A stretch of 64,000 bases of DNA from JBDIVL01 sp039794405 (lineage in GTDB: Bacteria > Planctomycetota > Brocadiia > Brocadiales > Brocadiaceae). Shown here piece after piece: positions 45,701-54,629 of this stretch; the first letter of the stretch is position 1; every line of letters begins with the position of its first letter. The translations under genes were made by a program, and so were the position numbers. Location: positions 1 through 64,000 of the forward strand of contig JBDIVL010000021.1 of assembly GCA_039794405.1 (NCBI GenBank). The letters are read 5' to 3'. The notes beneath the pieces were generated by a model, which was not told where the DNA came from, searched no databases, and worked only from the letters and a program-made list of their open reading frames with translations.

Positions 45701-46003
45701 GTTACACCCCATTATTGGACCACTGCCGAAATGCTTCTTTTACAACTAGACATGTTAACATACGTCGACGAGTCCACAAGCGAGCCGGCACTGGTAATCG
45801 GGGCAGGAATTCCAAGAGAATGGCTAAGTCAAAATATGCGGGTTCAAGGGTTATCAACCATCATCGGATACATAGATTGGATCTGGAAAAATCAAGAAAT
45901 GTATGTAATCATTAAGAATTGTCAATCTGCAGTAAAAGTCCGGCTTGGTGCGGCTTTTCCATCAAGAACCCCATTACACATAGAGTATCAAACCTGTTTA
46001 TAG
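42788..46003 (+). CDS. Membrane protein fused to a large periplasmic hydrolase-like domain
   Basis: This 1071-residue protein is in two parts. Residues 1-420 hold about 10 hydrophobic helices (DFAIVTAFSIFAAIGSYQGA, VVALVASLWSVAFFLLIRLI, LVLLAAFSIRTRF) with an acidic first loop like GT-C glycosyltransferases. Residues 430-1071 are hydrophilic. From about 660 on, aromatic-rich segments (WQRTGAYIVAALARAGYFGV, AHQWLYLGFQQHVWMTLRWF, PGLYTWWADNREGNSYNGWN) resemble the alpha/alpha toroid of glycoside hydrolases such as GH15/GH65-type or unsaturated-glucuronyl hydrolases. The start may be the Met at 42806. Role unknown, probably glycan synthesis or trimming at the surface. Confidence 0.75.
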   Translation: MLCIKAMIRIPCLPLHRYWRDFAIVTAFSIFAAIGSYQGAKCVNLALFDSSMESAWFQSEIPGVYENMTSRDSDHYRTHAHPLFSLATLPPTKVLWKVIGINSLVAVRIVVALVASLWSVAFFLLIRLIGFRRLDAVLFSILGMVSATATFWFTVPEAYSFGSLSILLALIVAALSHYQIPGRPWYVITNMATLSFTTTNWMVGIFASFVNLPWRRAAQVVVNAFFVIMVLWTIQKYFIPSAGFFLANREETKYFLTAESGGVLRILASFFLHSMVMPSINSINDPEHPHSPLMTVQNSLPGSGGPCGVVATVLWAVLLILGLWGIISSGKHNKFRLVLGFSLLGQMILHVLYGKETFLYSLHFGPLLVLLAAFSIRTRFRRMAIMYVSILIVCAVINNWQQFGRATALIQNNHTPRSEVKSQMLIRPTDPWPRSQGHIVLALPGSSEADKSYHEPGGSFSPSTGSFGVSLWVTDKDGNIETTSDDIPFDMLRQSFYPDGNQKVPKILSETPFYRARWSIEDPSNWRLYLERQVNTARLTVAIRSVGPAGGSINSLEWDGKRLMINNRWHITISPAPEAVYLGEEGQNDWMHSRSTAMQWQSKHGWGYARVILGDHSSWNMSIRDTSCTATGSCISAIPQSTLKIDVPEHRFKDCLEAQIYHLLMGLVGTQTRNADPTNTQIPWQRTGAYIVAALARAGYFGVAKELSYYLATHDFYGESGPEADAPGLAIWALKEVALRLNNPEFNQWLWPHIVRKAGLIQEMILTDQPIHKTPITPIVQKFRGRIDNTLIAEPAKDGLIVGRMDYHQPLLYINAISYRGLTDAASLADYLHHPIEAARWRAYALSLQQAWGKAFRFPETTNDRTYICTLWPTWVAIPYTNILIQNLIARWIKQHDTQGGFCNAPLSTYFKIAEAHQWLYLGFQQHVWMTLRWFWDRQASPGLYTWWADNREGNSYNGWNQIRGWVNPPHVTPHYWTTAEMLLLQLDMLTYVDESTSEPALVIGAGIPREWLSQNMRVQGLSTIIGYIDWIWKNQEMYVIIKNCQSAVKVRLGAAFPSRTPLHIEYQTCL

Positions 46004-46245
46004 TGTTTCCTAACGGAAAGATTCCACGCAGATTAAAAAAATATCGGTTACTTACCGTGATGAGAGTATTTAATCTTGTTAAAAAGGTATAATCATGATA
46101 CAGTATTTTTAGAAATACACCTGTGAATGGGCGTATGCAATACGCCCCTACAGAACACAGAAAGAACGTTGGCTAATATATGATCTAAAGATTCATGAAG
46201 TTGCCTTATGGTAATAAGTATCTATATCCTTTAAAGGAACCAACT

Positions 46246-47436
46246 ATGCAAACTTTAGAAATTACAAAAAACATACATTGGGTGGGGGCATTAAATGCTA
46301 CACTCAGGGTATTCGATGTAGTATTTGAGACAAGATACGGCTCCACATATAATTCCTACCTTATTCAAGCAGATAAACCCACACTCATCGATTCAGTTCA
46401 TGCGAAATTTACGAAAGAACATATCGGTAAACTGAAATCACTCATTGATCTCAAAGATATTCAATATATTGTTGTTAACCACACAGAAATGGACCATACG
46501 GGGGCACTGGGTGACCTATTAAACGAGACGATAAACGCTCAGGTCCTCTCTACAAAAACAGCATCATTTTTCCTCAAAAATATCCTTCATAAGGATTTTA
46601 ACGGAAAAACCGTTGAAGACAATGAGACCATCAGCTTAGGAAATAAAAAATTAAAATTTATCCATGCCCCTTTCTGGCATTGGCCTGATACCATGTTTAC
46701 TTATCTGGAGGAAGACCGGGTACTTTTCCCCTGCGATGGATTTGCAACCCATTTTTGCGATGAGCGGCTCTTTGATGACCGGGTTGATGACTTTACCCAA
46801 GATTTCCAGCATTATTTTGAACATATCATGGGACCTTATAGAAAGAAGATACTTGAGGCAATAGAGAAAATCAAAAGTTTAGATATCCGGATGATTGCTC
46901 CAAGCCATGGTCCAATTCTACGGACTGATCCATGGAAATATGTTAAAGCATATGAGAATTGGAGCACTCCGAAAAAGCAACCTAATAAAAGGTATATCGT
47001 AATTTTTTATGTATCTATGTATGGAAATACGAAAAGGATGGCAGAGGCCGTTGCCAAGGGAGCATCTATCACTGATACTGAAGTCAAACTGTACGATGCT
47101 GCTGCTGTATCTTCGGAATTTACCCGATGCGAGATTGAATCTGCAGATGGTTTATTGTTTGGTTCTTCCACGTTAAACGGTGATGCGATACGGCCGATCT
47201 GGGATATTATCGATATCATGTTTAGTGTTAATGCAAAGGGGAAAAAATGCGCAACATTTGGTACCTATGGCTGGAGCGGTGAAGCAACAAAGTTGCTGGA
47301 AGATCGGTTGAAAGGACTCAAGCTTAAAGTTGTCCAGCCCCCATTAAAGGCTGTTCTTACCCCTACTCAAGAAGACTTAAAAAAGTGCTCTATTTTTGGA
47401 TATGACTTTGCAAAATCTCTCATGGAAAACACATAG
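46246..47436 (+). CDS. FprA-type flavodiiron protein
   Basis: About 396 residues from the ATG at 46246 (preceded by AAAGGA); an ATG 17 codons upstream adds an extension not seen in the family. The metallo-beta-lactamase domain (1-250) has the diiron site with HTEMDHTGALGDLL (H-x-E-x-D-H), FIHAPFWHWPDT and SHGPILRTDPWKY. The flavodoxin domain (about 258-396) has YVSMYGNTKRMAEAVAKGAS and FGSSTLNGDA. Such proteins reduce O2 to water or NO to N2O using rubredoxin or flavin. They protect anaerobes from oxygen or NO, and would suit an organism handling NO. No rubredoxin is adjacent. Confidence 0.92.
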   Translation: MQTLEITKNIHWVGALNATLRVFDVVFETRYGSTYNSYLIQADKPTLIDSVHAKFTKEHIGKLKSLIDLKDIQYIVVNHTEMDHTGALGDLLNETINAQVLSTKTASFFLKNILHKDFNGKTVEDNETISLGNKKLKFIHAPFWHWPDTMFTYLEEDRVLFPCDGFATHFCDERLFDDRVDDFTQDFQHYFEHIMGPYRKKILEAIEKIKSLDIRMIAPSHGPILRTDPWKYVKAYENWSTPKKQPNKRYIVIFYVSMYGNTKRMAEAVAKGASITDTEVKLYDAAAVSSEFTRCEIESADGLLFGSSTLNGDAIRPIWDIIDIMFSVNAKGKKCATFGTYGWSGEATKLLEDRLKGLKLKVVQPPLKAVLTPTQEDLKKCSIFGYDFAKSLMENT

Positions 47437-47562
47437 GCAAAATACCCGCACATAAATCTTGCCTGTTTTATCCGGGTGTTAAGGCCTTCCTTGCGTCTTC
47501 CCGTCTCCTTTACCGAATGCTTTTCTTCTCCATGCTTCCTGTGATTCTAAACATTGTCAAAA

Positions 47563-48597
47563 ATGAAACGTGAAATGAAAAATAACCTCACAAATCGCAG
47601 AGACTTTCTGAAAGACACCTTCACTATTGTGCTAAGCCTGGGCTTTACAAAAAATGTTAACGATATGTTTACTAAAAATCATGAGTCTCCTATGCTGATC
47701 AACGAAAAAAAGGAAGGCATACCCGGACGCCGTTTGGGCAAAACGGGACAAATGGTCCCCATGCTCTGTGTAGGGGGTTACCATATCGGCAGGATGCAGG
47801 ACGAACGCTATGCAATCCGCATGGTACATGCTGCCCTTGATGCAGGAGCGAATTTTTTCGATTCAGCCTGGAGTTATAATGATGGTGAAAGTGAGAGGCG
47901 ACTGGGAAAGGCATTGAAAGACCGTCGTGATAAGGCGTTTATTATGACCAAAAGCCGTGGACGCGATAAGACCACGGCATCAAGGGAACTGCACGAAAGC
48001 CTTAAGCGGCTGCAAACCGACTACCTCGACCTGTGGCAGTTTCACGACCTGCAATCATGGGAAGAGGTTGAGGAAATATTTCACGAAGGTGGAGCCATTG
48101 AGACAGCTATTCAGGCCAGGAAAGAAGGGAAGATACGGCATATTGGGTTTACCGGACACCGGGATCCGGAAGTACACTGGCAAACCATACAGAAATATCA
48201 CAGCCTCATCGAGACAGTTCAGATACCCGTAAATCCCGTAGATCCGCATTATCTGAGTTTTGTCCGGCAGGTCATTCCCGAGGCTGTAAAGCATAATATT
48301 GGTATCCTTGGGATGAAAACAACGGCAAATGGTGTATTATTGGAAGATAACGTAGCTACCATAAAAGAATGCTTATCCTTTGCCTGGAGCCAGCCCATTA
48401 GTTCTTTGGTTTCTGGTATGGACAGCATTGAACAATTAAAGGAAAACATCTCACTCGCGTGGCAATTTGAGAAATTATCGGAAAAAGACCAGTCCCGGAT
48501 CCTTGCCCGCACAGCCCCTTTTGGCGGGATCAAAATAGAATCTTACAAACACCCCTCCGTGAACTGGCGCATTTACCCAGTCCACCCGCTTCACTAA
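47563..48597 (+). CDS. Tat-exported aldo/keto reductase
   Basis: About 344 residues. The N terminus carries NRRDFLKDTFTIVLSLG, a twin-arginine signal with hydrophobic core. The start is probably the ATG at 47563 or 47575; a TTG at 47554 is also open. The barrel has the catalytic tetrad: Asp in NFFDSAWSYNDGES, Tyr in the same phrase, Lys in FIMTKSRG and His in LWQFHDLQ. It belongs to the NADPH- or quinone-linked aldo/keto reductases with a Tat signal that are common in planctomycetes and delta-proteobacteria. The substrate is unknown. Note that the Cys-rich ferredoxin tail of some members is absent. Confidence 0.85.
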   Translation: MKREMKNNLTNRRDFLKDTFTIVLSLGFTKNVNDMFTKNHESPMLINEKKEGIPGRRLGKTGQMVPMLCVGGYHIGRMQDERYAIRMVHAALDAGANFFDSAWSYNDGESERRLGKALKDRRDKAFIMTKSRGRDKTTASRELHESLKRLQTDYLDLWQFHDLQSWEEVEEIFHEGGAIETAIQARKEGKIRHIGFTGHRDPEVHWQTIQKYHSLIETVQIPVNPVDPHYLSFVRQVIPEAVKHNIGILGMKTTANGVLLEDNVATIKECLSFAWSQPISSLVSGMDSIEQLKENISLAWQFEKLSEKDQSRILARTAPFGGIKIESYKHPSVNWRIYPVHPLH

Positions 48598-48759
48598 CCC
48601 TCCGCTCCTGTCTCTTAAAAATGAAGAATGGAGAACGAAGATGCAACAAGAAATCAGGAGATAATTTCCAGAGAAATTTTGGGATCAACTTTGCCCAAAT
48701 AAAAACACTGACATTCTCGTTGCTCATTATCATTGGAGCAGTACTGGTTGTTTTTCCTT

Positions 48760-49066
48760 CCGCCTTTGCCATTAGGCCCTTCCGGATGTGGAAAGACAAC
48801 GACACTAAGAATAATTACAGGACTTGAAGTGCCGGACGAAGGGGATATCTGGATAGAAGGTGCCCGTGTAATTGTGGTCACAGCGTAGCAGTCACCCAAA
48901 AAGAGCGCCACATTGGTTTGGTATGGTATTTCAGGACCTCGCCCTCTGGCCTCATATGACCGTATATAAAAATATTGATTTCGGATTAAAAGTATTCGGG
49001 GTTACAAAGGCAAAAAAGATCGAGTCCGTTTTGAACAAGGTTAATATGAAACAGGCAAACTGGTGA
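48760..49066 (+). pseudogene. Broken ABC transporter ATP-binding subunit
   Basis: In one frame LPLGPSGCGKTTTLRIITGL (Walker A) continues with VPDEGDIWIEGARV and hits a TAG near 48888. A shifted frame then encodes GMVFQDLALWPHMTVYKNID (the Q-loop) and FGLKVFGVTKAKKIESVLNK. The ABC signature, Walker B and the C-terminal domain are missing. This is a frameshifted and truncated remnant of a PotA/CysA/UgpC-type subunit. A hydrophobic run upstream (about 48720-48770) gives a signal-like frame that is unlikely to be real. Confidence 0.65.
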
Positions 49067-49255
49067 GGTTTTCAGTAAAGGATATGAAGATTTTGTTTTT
49101 TTAATTTCACGTTGAGGAATTTTAAACTATCTTTGCAGGGGTGTATTACACATACCCATACACAGGGTGTTACAAACTATAGGTTGCTAAAGACTTAATA
49201 TAGTATCCAGTAAATGAAATCGAACTATATTTGAGAATCTGGAAAGGAGCTACAT

Positions 49256-50635
49256 ATGTCCATAGGTTACAAATTCTTCCTCCGTTATTGGTATCATTGG
49301 TCAATAAACGTTTCTCGTGTTTCATTTGTTCTGATATGTAGTCTTGTATTCTTTACTGTAACCCTTCGGGCAGAAGCGTTAGAAAAATATGTCGAACAGA
49401 AGGATGCCAGCTTTAGCTGGAAATGTTTGGGAGAGAAAAAGATTCAAAACGCTACGGTTGCTCATTTGGAAGTCATATCACAAACGTGGCGGGGTCAGCT
49501 TTGGAGTCATCATCTGCAAGTGATACTTCCGGATACACTCCACAATCCACAAACTGCATTTTTATTTATTGCTGGAGACGGGGACGGCAGTGAGGATATC
49601 GAATTCGTGTATCTTATTGCCCAAAAGGCAGGCACCATTGCTGCTGTTATTACAAACATTCCGAATCAGCCGCTCTTTGATAACCTCAGGGAAGATGCAT
49701 TAATAGCATATACCTTCGTCCAATATCTTAATACGGGAGACGAAACGTGGCCATTATTATTTCCCATGGTTAAAAGTGCCGTTCGTGGTATGGATGCGAT
49801 TCAGGCTTTCACGCAAAAGGAATACAACCAAAAGATTGGTAATTTTGTAATATCTGGTGCATCCAAGCGTGGATGGACTGCCTGGCTTACCGCTGCCGTT
49901 GACCCGCGCATTAAGGCTCTGGCCCCAATAGTTATTGATATACTCAACATGAAAAAACAGACCGATTGGGCAAGAAAGATGTATGGGAAACAGAGTGAGC
50001 GGATCTCTGACTATACCAACCTCGACCTTGTTAACCGCATAGATGAGCCAATGATGATTACACTCCGGAAATGGGTAGACCCCTACAGCTATCGTCAGCG
50101 ATACACCATGCCCAAATTGTTATTGCTTGGTACAAATGATCCTTTTTGGGTCGTAGATTCCCTCCGCCATTACTGGAATGATCTGCCCGAACCAAAATTA
50201 GTTTATCAAACCCCGAATGCAGGACATGACCTCGATGGGGGAAGGGATGCAATACAAACGTTGGCAACCTGGTTCCAAATGATCGCAGACGGGAAAGAAC
50301 TGCCGAAGATGGAATGGCAATTAAGTGATGGTACAGACGGGCCGGCAGGTATTACCGTCAAGGTAAATCAGCCGGTAAGAAAGATCAGATTATGGACAGC
50401 ATCATCAGATGACCGCGATTTCCGTAATGATGTGTGGTCGAGCCGGGAACTAGGGATGAAAACAAGCAACGGCAGTCAGGCATCAGCGGAAGTCACAGTC
50501 CCTGCAAGAGGCTTCAAAGCCTTCATGGCGGAAGCAGAGTTGACCTCTCCAACCGGTGATACCTATAAACTCTCTACACAAGTCCAGGTTACTCCTGATA
50601 ACATAACACAACGTAATATCAGCGAAAAAGACTAA
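49256..50635 (+). CDS. PqaA-like (PhoPQ-activated pathogenicity-related) protein
   Basis: This 459-residue protein has an N-terminal signal segment (FVLICSLVFFTVTLRAEA). It belongs to the PhoPQ-regulated protein family (PF10142), recognised by GNFVISGASKRGWTAWLTAA, VDPRIKALAPIVIDILNMKK and LGTNDPFWVVDSLRHYW. The fold is an alpha/beta-hydrolase type: Ser in GASKRG, Asp in TNDPFW and His in NAGHDLDGG. The C-terminal region (about 345-459) forms a beta-sandwich. In Salmonella PqaA affects resistance to an antimicrobial peptide; no reaction is known. Here it is periplasmic by its signal. GGAG precedes the start. Confidence 0.85.
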   Translation: MSIGYKFFLRYWYHWSINVSRVSFVLICSLVFFTVTLRAEALEKYVEQKDASFSWKCLGEKKIQNATVAHLEVISQTWRGQLWSHHLQVILPDTLHNPQTAFLFIAGDGDGSEDIEFVYLIAQKAGTIAAVITNIPNQPLFDNLREDALIAYTFVQYLNTGDETWPLLFPMVKSAVRGMDAIQAFTQKEYNQKIGNFVISGASKRGWTAWLTAAVDPRIKALAPIVIDILNMKKQTDWARKMYGKQSERISDYTNLDLVNRIDEPMMITLRKWVDPYSYRQRYTMPKLLLLGTNDPFWVVDSLRHYWNDLPEPKLVYQTPNAGHDLDGGRDAIQTLATWFQMIADGKELPKMEWQLSDGTDGPAGITVKVNQPVRKIRLWTASSDDRDFRNDVWSSRELGMKTSNGSQASAEVTVPARGFKAFMAEAELTSPTGDTYKLSTQVQVTPDNITQRNISEKD

Positions 50636-50843
50636 AAACAGGCAAATAGCATCTGTAGGAGAGTATAGTATACGCCCCGCATGCTATCATGAAAAACCGA
50701 ATTCCGATAATAAGAAATCAATAGGAATAATAAGACTTGATTAAGCGTAGTTTTGTGATAAACTTTTAACTTTATCATCAACTTGTAATAAGAAATATTT
50801 AGTTACGGAAGTCTCTGCAATATATGAACAACAGGAGAAAGAG

Positions 50844-51200
50844 ATGAAAAAAACGAGCCTTATTATCGTGATCTTTGCTTTCTGTGGTTTGCTATCCATT
50901 GGGTGCAGCAAACAGCGGCCATTGTCTGAAAGAGGCGGTATTTGGGTGGTATTTGAAAAGGAATGTCAGAAATGTCACAAGGCAAATGGAAAAGGCGGCC
51001 TTATTGGCCGGTTACTCTTTAAAATTCCTAATTTTACCGATACCAAATGGCAGGATAATGCCTCAGACTCAAGGTTAATCATTGCTGTGGCGAATGGCAA
51101 AAGGAAGATGCCGAGCTACAAGGGAAAACTAAAAGATGAAGAGATTGTTGATCTGGTCAAGACATGTGTCAGGAGTTATTATCCGCCGCAGGAACCATAG
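50844..51200 (+). CDS. Small c-type cytochrome lipoprotein
   Basis: This 118-residue protein has a lipoprotein signal (IVIFAFCGLLSIGCSKQ, lipid on Cys21). One haem site CQKCH sits at about residues 39-43 within FEKECQKCHKANGKGG. A Met in KRKMPSYKGKLKDEEIVDLV near residue 90 is the likely axial ligand, giving a class I cytochrome c fold of about 90 residues. It is a lipid-anchored electron carrier on the periplasmic side. A GGAGAAAG site precedes the ATG. The partner enzymes are not adjacent. Confidence 0.88.
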   Translation: MKKTSLIIVIFAFCGLLSIGCSKQRPLSERGGIWVVFEKECQKCHKANGKGGLIGRLLFKIPNFTDTKWQDNASDSRLIIAVANGKRKMPSYKGKLKDEEIVDLVKTCVRSYYPPQEP

Positions 51201-51431
51201 TTTCTTATAAAAATGACTGGATGGTTAATATGGGAGAAAAGTTTTTACTGTTAAATGATATTCAACGCTACAAGACATTGCGTAATCGTATTTATTCAAA
51301 AACCATCTAACCATTAACCACACCTGGATTTTATCCCTTTCGGCCTGTTCGGGTTAGGGGATTAGTATTGATTTTACTGTACTTTAAGATACAATTTGAG
51401 TACTTATACAATCAAGATATTAGGAGAAACG

Positions 51432-51794
51432 ATGCTGCGAGAGATGTGTAAATCTAAAATCCATGCTGCAACAGTAACAGAGACAAACCTTAAGTATCAT
51501 GGTAGTATTACCATAGATAAGGCCCTTCTCGATAGTGTTGACATCCTGCACTATGAACGGGTACAGGTGCTCAATATTAATAACGGAACCCGAGTAGAAA
51601 CCTACGTTATTGAGGGAGAACCAAATTCAGGTGTTATTTGCTTAAATGGGGCTGCAGCACGATGGGCACAACAAGGTGACCGTGTCATTATCATTGCCTA
51701 TTGCCTCGTTGAAGACAAAGATGCAAGAAACTGGAAACCCAAAATCATCCTGGTAGATGAGAACAATAAACTCATAAAAACTCTCCAGTCATGA
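51432..51794 (+). CDS. panD: Aspartate 1-decarboxylase
   Basis: 120 residues from the ATG at 51432, which follows AGGAGA; a GTG/ATG extension 12 codons upstream is not typical. The protein begins MLREMCKSKIHAATVTETNL. The self-cleavage site that makes the pyruvoyl group is Gly-Ser in YHGSITIDKALLDSVDI. Further motifs are NGTRVETYVIEGEPNSGVIC and LNGAAARWAQQGDRVIIIAY. It converts aspartate to beta-alanine for pantothenate and CoA. The stop overlaps the start of lgt (ATGA), so the two genes are translationally coupled. Confidence 0.95.
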   Translation: MLREMCKSKIHAATVTETNLKYHGSITIDKALLDSVDILHYERVQVLNINNGTRVETYVIEGEPNSGVICLNGAAARWAQQGDRVIIIAYCLVEDKDARNWKPKIILVDENNKLIKTLQS

Positions 51795-52666
51795 GAAGGA
51801 TTTTATTCGAAATTTCCCTGCCCTTTCTTCAGAAAAGCATTCCCATTTATGCCTATGGATTTATGTTGATGATTGCTTTTCTGGCAGCCGTTACCGTTGC
51901 ACGCTGGAGGGCAAAGAAAGAAGGTATTGATCCCAATAAGATTACAGATTTGGCAATTTATGTGCTTTGTGCCGCAATCATTGGAGCAAGGCTCTTCTTT
52001 GTCGTCCAATTTTTCGGGAGTTATAAAAACGACCTTTTCAGTATTTTTAAGATTTACGAGGGAGGCTTAGTTTACTACGGAGGGGTGTTTGCCGGCTTCA
52101 TTACCTTATCAATTCTTATTAAGAAGTATCAACTGCCTTTCCTTAAGATTTTTGATATCATCACACCCTCGGTTGCGTTGGGTCTTGGTTTTGGCCGTAT
52201 TGGATGTTTCTTGAACGGATGCTGTTTCGGAAAAATTGCACTGGATGTCCCATGGGCAGTCCAATTCCCGAGAACATTAGACAAAACAGGCATGGTTGAC
52301 GGCAGTCCTGTTTTTCTCCACCACTATGAACTCGGGCTAACCCATCTTTCCGATACACATGCCCTGCCTGTCCATCCCACGCAGCTATACTCGTCTTTTT
52401 TAAATATGGCGCTTTTCTTTATTCTCTGCGTGTACTTTAAATATCGGAAAAGGGATGGAGAAGTTCTTTTCCTCTTTGGAATTATTTATCCTGTCATAAG
52501 GTTCTGGATGGAATCACTTCGGGCAGATAATCCGTTATTCTTCGATTCCCTTACCATAGCTCAAATCATAAGCATCTTCATGTTTATTACATCATTAACC
52601 CTGTTTATCATCTTCAGGCTGAAACCGGCAAGGTACAATCTTAGCTCCAGCAAATCGGAAGTATAA
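51791..52666 (+). CDS. lgt: Prolipoprotein diacylglyceryl transferase
   Basis: This 291-residue inner-membrane protein has about seven helices. The signature GRIGCFLNGCCFG (about 135-147) and YGGVFAGFITLSI around 97 match Lgt, and HPTQLYSSFLN carries a conserved His-Tyr segment. It transfers diacylglyceryl from phosphatidylglycerol to the Cys of lipoprotein precursors, which fits the several lipoproteins seen in this window. It overlaps panD by four bases. After the gene about 190 bases are free of genes. Confidence 0.95.
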   Translation: MRRILFEISLPFLQKSIPIYAYGFMLMIAFLAAVTVARWRAKKEGIDPNKITDLAIYVLCAAIIGARLFFVVQFFGSYKNDLFSIFKIYEGGLVYYGGVFAGFITLSILIKKYQLPFLKIFDIITPSVALGLGFGRIGCFLNGCCFGKIALDVPWAVQFPRTLDKTGMVDGSPVFLHHYELGLTHLSDTHALPVHPTQLYSSFLNMALFFILCVYFKYRKRDGEVLFLFGIIYPVIRFWMESLRADNPLFFDSLTIAQIISIFMFITSLTLFIIFRLKPARYNLSSSKSEV

Positions 52667-52854
52667 AACCTATTCCTGGCAGGCTGTGTTTTGTAATTTC
52701 AGCCATTCCTGGATAATCTATACCATCTGAAAGACGGATCCGATTGTTGTGGTAGATATGACGCAGAACGTCTGGTTGTACGTTCCGACGTAGAACGTTG
52801 GAACGAGAAGAGCGAGCACACAGGCAATAAAATAAATTATCTGCCCACTATCGC

Positions 52855-54198
52855 TTACTCTTTATTTTTGCTAAGGTCTCCATGTAACTCTTCGATTGCT
52901 TTTACCTGAACGTCATTACCCAACATGGATAATTTATGTACGAGTTTATCTTCCATAAGTAATCGAAATGTTACTCGTTGATCGTCAAACTGACTGCTTA
53001 AAATACGGGCATTCTCATGAAGATATGCAATAAATTTCCCATTGCTTACATCGCCTGAGGCCTCGACGTGGATAAAGTTCCGCTCAAACATTTCTGTAAC
53101 CTTTCGCTTAAGATCCTCTATTCCTTGGCGGGTCTTTGCAGAAATCACAGCACAATTCTCATAACGGTTTCGAAGCAGTGGAATAACAGATTCATCTTTC
53201 AATGCGTCTGCCTTATTAAATACCATAATGGTTGGCTTTTTATCGCAACCCAATTCCTTCAACACCATGTCTACAGCTTCAATTTGTTTTTGAACTTCGG
53301 GTGAACTAATATCTATAACATGAAGCAATAAATCGGCGTGCCGGGCCTCTTCAAGGGTTGCCTTAAATGAAGAAATAAGGTTGTGGGGCAGTTTTTTGAT
53401 AAATCCGACCGTATCACTGATCAGGATATTTTTCCCATTTTCTAACCTGCAAACGCTTGTTTTCGTATCAAGTGTCGCAAATAGTTTGTCCTCAACAAAG
53501 GTATCTATATCTGTCAATGTATTCATTAACGTAGATTTTCCGGCATTGGTATACCCAACGATGGAAACCGTAAAAAATTCCTTCCGTGAGGCAACCAGCC
53601 GCTCTTGCCTTTTCTCAACCTCGCTTAACTTCCTTTTCAGATACTGGATTTTCCTCGCTATAATACGCTTGTCAACTTCTAACTGTTTTTCACCGGGTCC
53701 TCTTGTTCCAATACCACCCTCAATCCTGGAAAGATGCGTCCACATCCGTTTTAATCTGGGCTTTGTATATTCTAATTGGGCCAACTCTACCTGCAATTTC
53801 GCCTGAAATGTCTTCGCACGGGTGGCAAATATATCCAGAATTAATTCACTTCTGTCTATTACTTTTTTTTCGATGATCTTTTCCAAATTCCTCACCTGGG
53901 CGGGAGTAAGATCGTCGTCGCAAATAAGTACATCGGCATCTAATTCCTTCGCAATATTTGATAATTCAAGGGCCTTTCCCTTTCCAAGGTAATATATTGG
54001 GTCAATATTCATCCTATTCTGAACCACAGTATGGACAACCCGTGCACCCGCAGTTTCTGCCAATCGCTGAAGTTCTTCCAGCGGTGATTCCTCACCGTTA
54101 CGGTCATCAAATAGCACAACACGAAAGAGGATGGCACGTTCAACCCTTACGGTAAATGCAGTATCTTTTAATCTCACCGAAGTTTTAATCTCCTTCAT
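52855..54198 (-). CDS. hflX: GTPase HflX
   Basis: This 447-residue protein is a ribosome-associated GTPase. The N-terminal HflX domain (about 30-215) has DPIYYLGKGKALELSNIAKE, DRSELILDIFATRAKT and RIEGGIGTRGPGEKQLEVDK. The G domain (about 210-380) has G1 VGYTNAGKSTLMN, G3 DTVGFIKKLPHNLI and G4 VFNKADAL. It splits or rescues stalled 70S ribosomes, particularly under heat stress. The C terminus has a short ferredoxin-like domain. Length is normal. It stands alone, with a 181-bp type repeat about 130 bases upstream. Confidence 0.95.
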   Translation of the reverse strand: MKEIKTSVRLKDTAFTVRVERAILFRVVLFDDRNGEESPLEELQRLAETAGARVVHTVVQNRMNIDPIYYLGKGKALELSNIAKELDADVLICDDDLTPAQVRNLEKIIEKKVIDRSELILDIFATRAKTFQAKLQVELAQLEYTKPRLKRMWTHLSRIEGGIGTRGPGEKQLEVDKRIIARKIQYLKRKLSEVEKRQERLVASRKEFFTVSIVGYTNAGKSTLMNTLTDIDTFVEDKLFATLDTKTSVCRLENGKNILISDTVGFIKKLPHNLISSFKATLEEARHADLLLHVIDISSPEVQKQIEAVDMVLKELGCDKKPTIMVFNKADALKDESVIPLLRNRYENCAVISAKTRQGIEDLKRKVTEMFERNFIHVEASGDVSNGKFIAYLHENARILSSQFDDQRVTFRLLMEDKLVHKLSMLGNDVQVKAIEELHGDLSKNKE

Positions 54199-54629
54199 AA
54201 AAAATTTTAAGTTAGGTTGGGTTTTAAAAGATAAAAACCCAACAGATCTCTTGTTATTCCAAACATATTCACTTTGTTCAGGATAAGCTCCATGGAGAAT
54301 CTTACCAGCCTAGAAGTCAGCCCAAAAACCTCATTGAGCAGCTATAATCATTTGAGATATGGCATTTATTAAGTATAGGGATTTCATGCTCTGTAAGCCA
54401 GTTCCGTGGGTGGCACTGACAAACTCTGTTTGTCAGTGCCTTATGATCCATACCCATGTGCGTATTTAAACTAGCACGGACAAACCAGTTTGTCCGTGCC
54501 ACCCAAAATCACATAAATAAAGTGAAAAATTCATGATGGAAAATATTATGATACATGAATCAGCCATCCAACCCTATAACCATTCAACCAAACTTGTGTC
54601 TTACTTTATTGGTCTGAGGCTTTATATCA
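54199..54629. repeat. Gene-free stretch with a 182-bp GACAAAC two-hairpin element (copy 3)
   Basis: Positions 54323-54504 match 37290-37470: 'aaaacctcattgagcagcta' at the start, then 'gctctgtaagccagttcc' and the two hairpins (54414-54438, arms CACTGACAAAC; 54474-54499, arms GCACGGACAAAC). The stem sequences are conserved while the linker differs. A minus-strand open frame over it is repeat-derived. About 54605-54635 has 'ttggtctgaggctttat', shared with the 15898/25921 family. Confidence 0.75.

Noticed and set aside
52745..52815. Repeated 'gtagaacgt' words upstream of the hflX 3' end
   Set aside because: Several near-copies of 'acgtt(cc)gacgtagaacgtt' occur but too few to define an element or a binding site.
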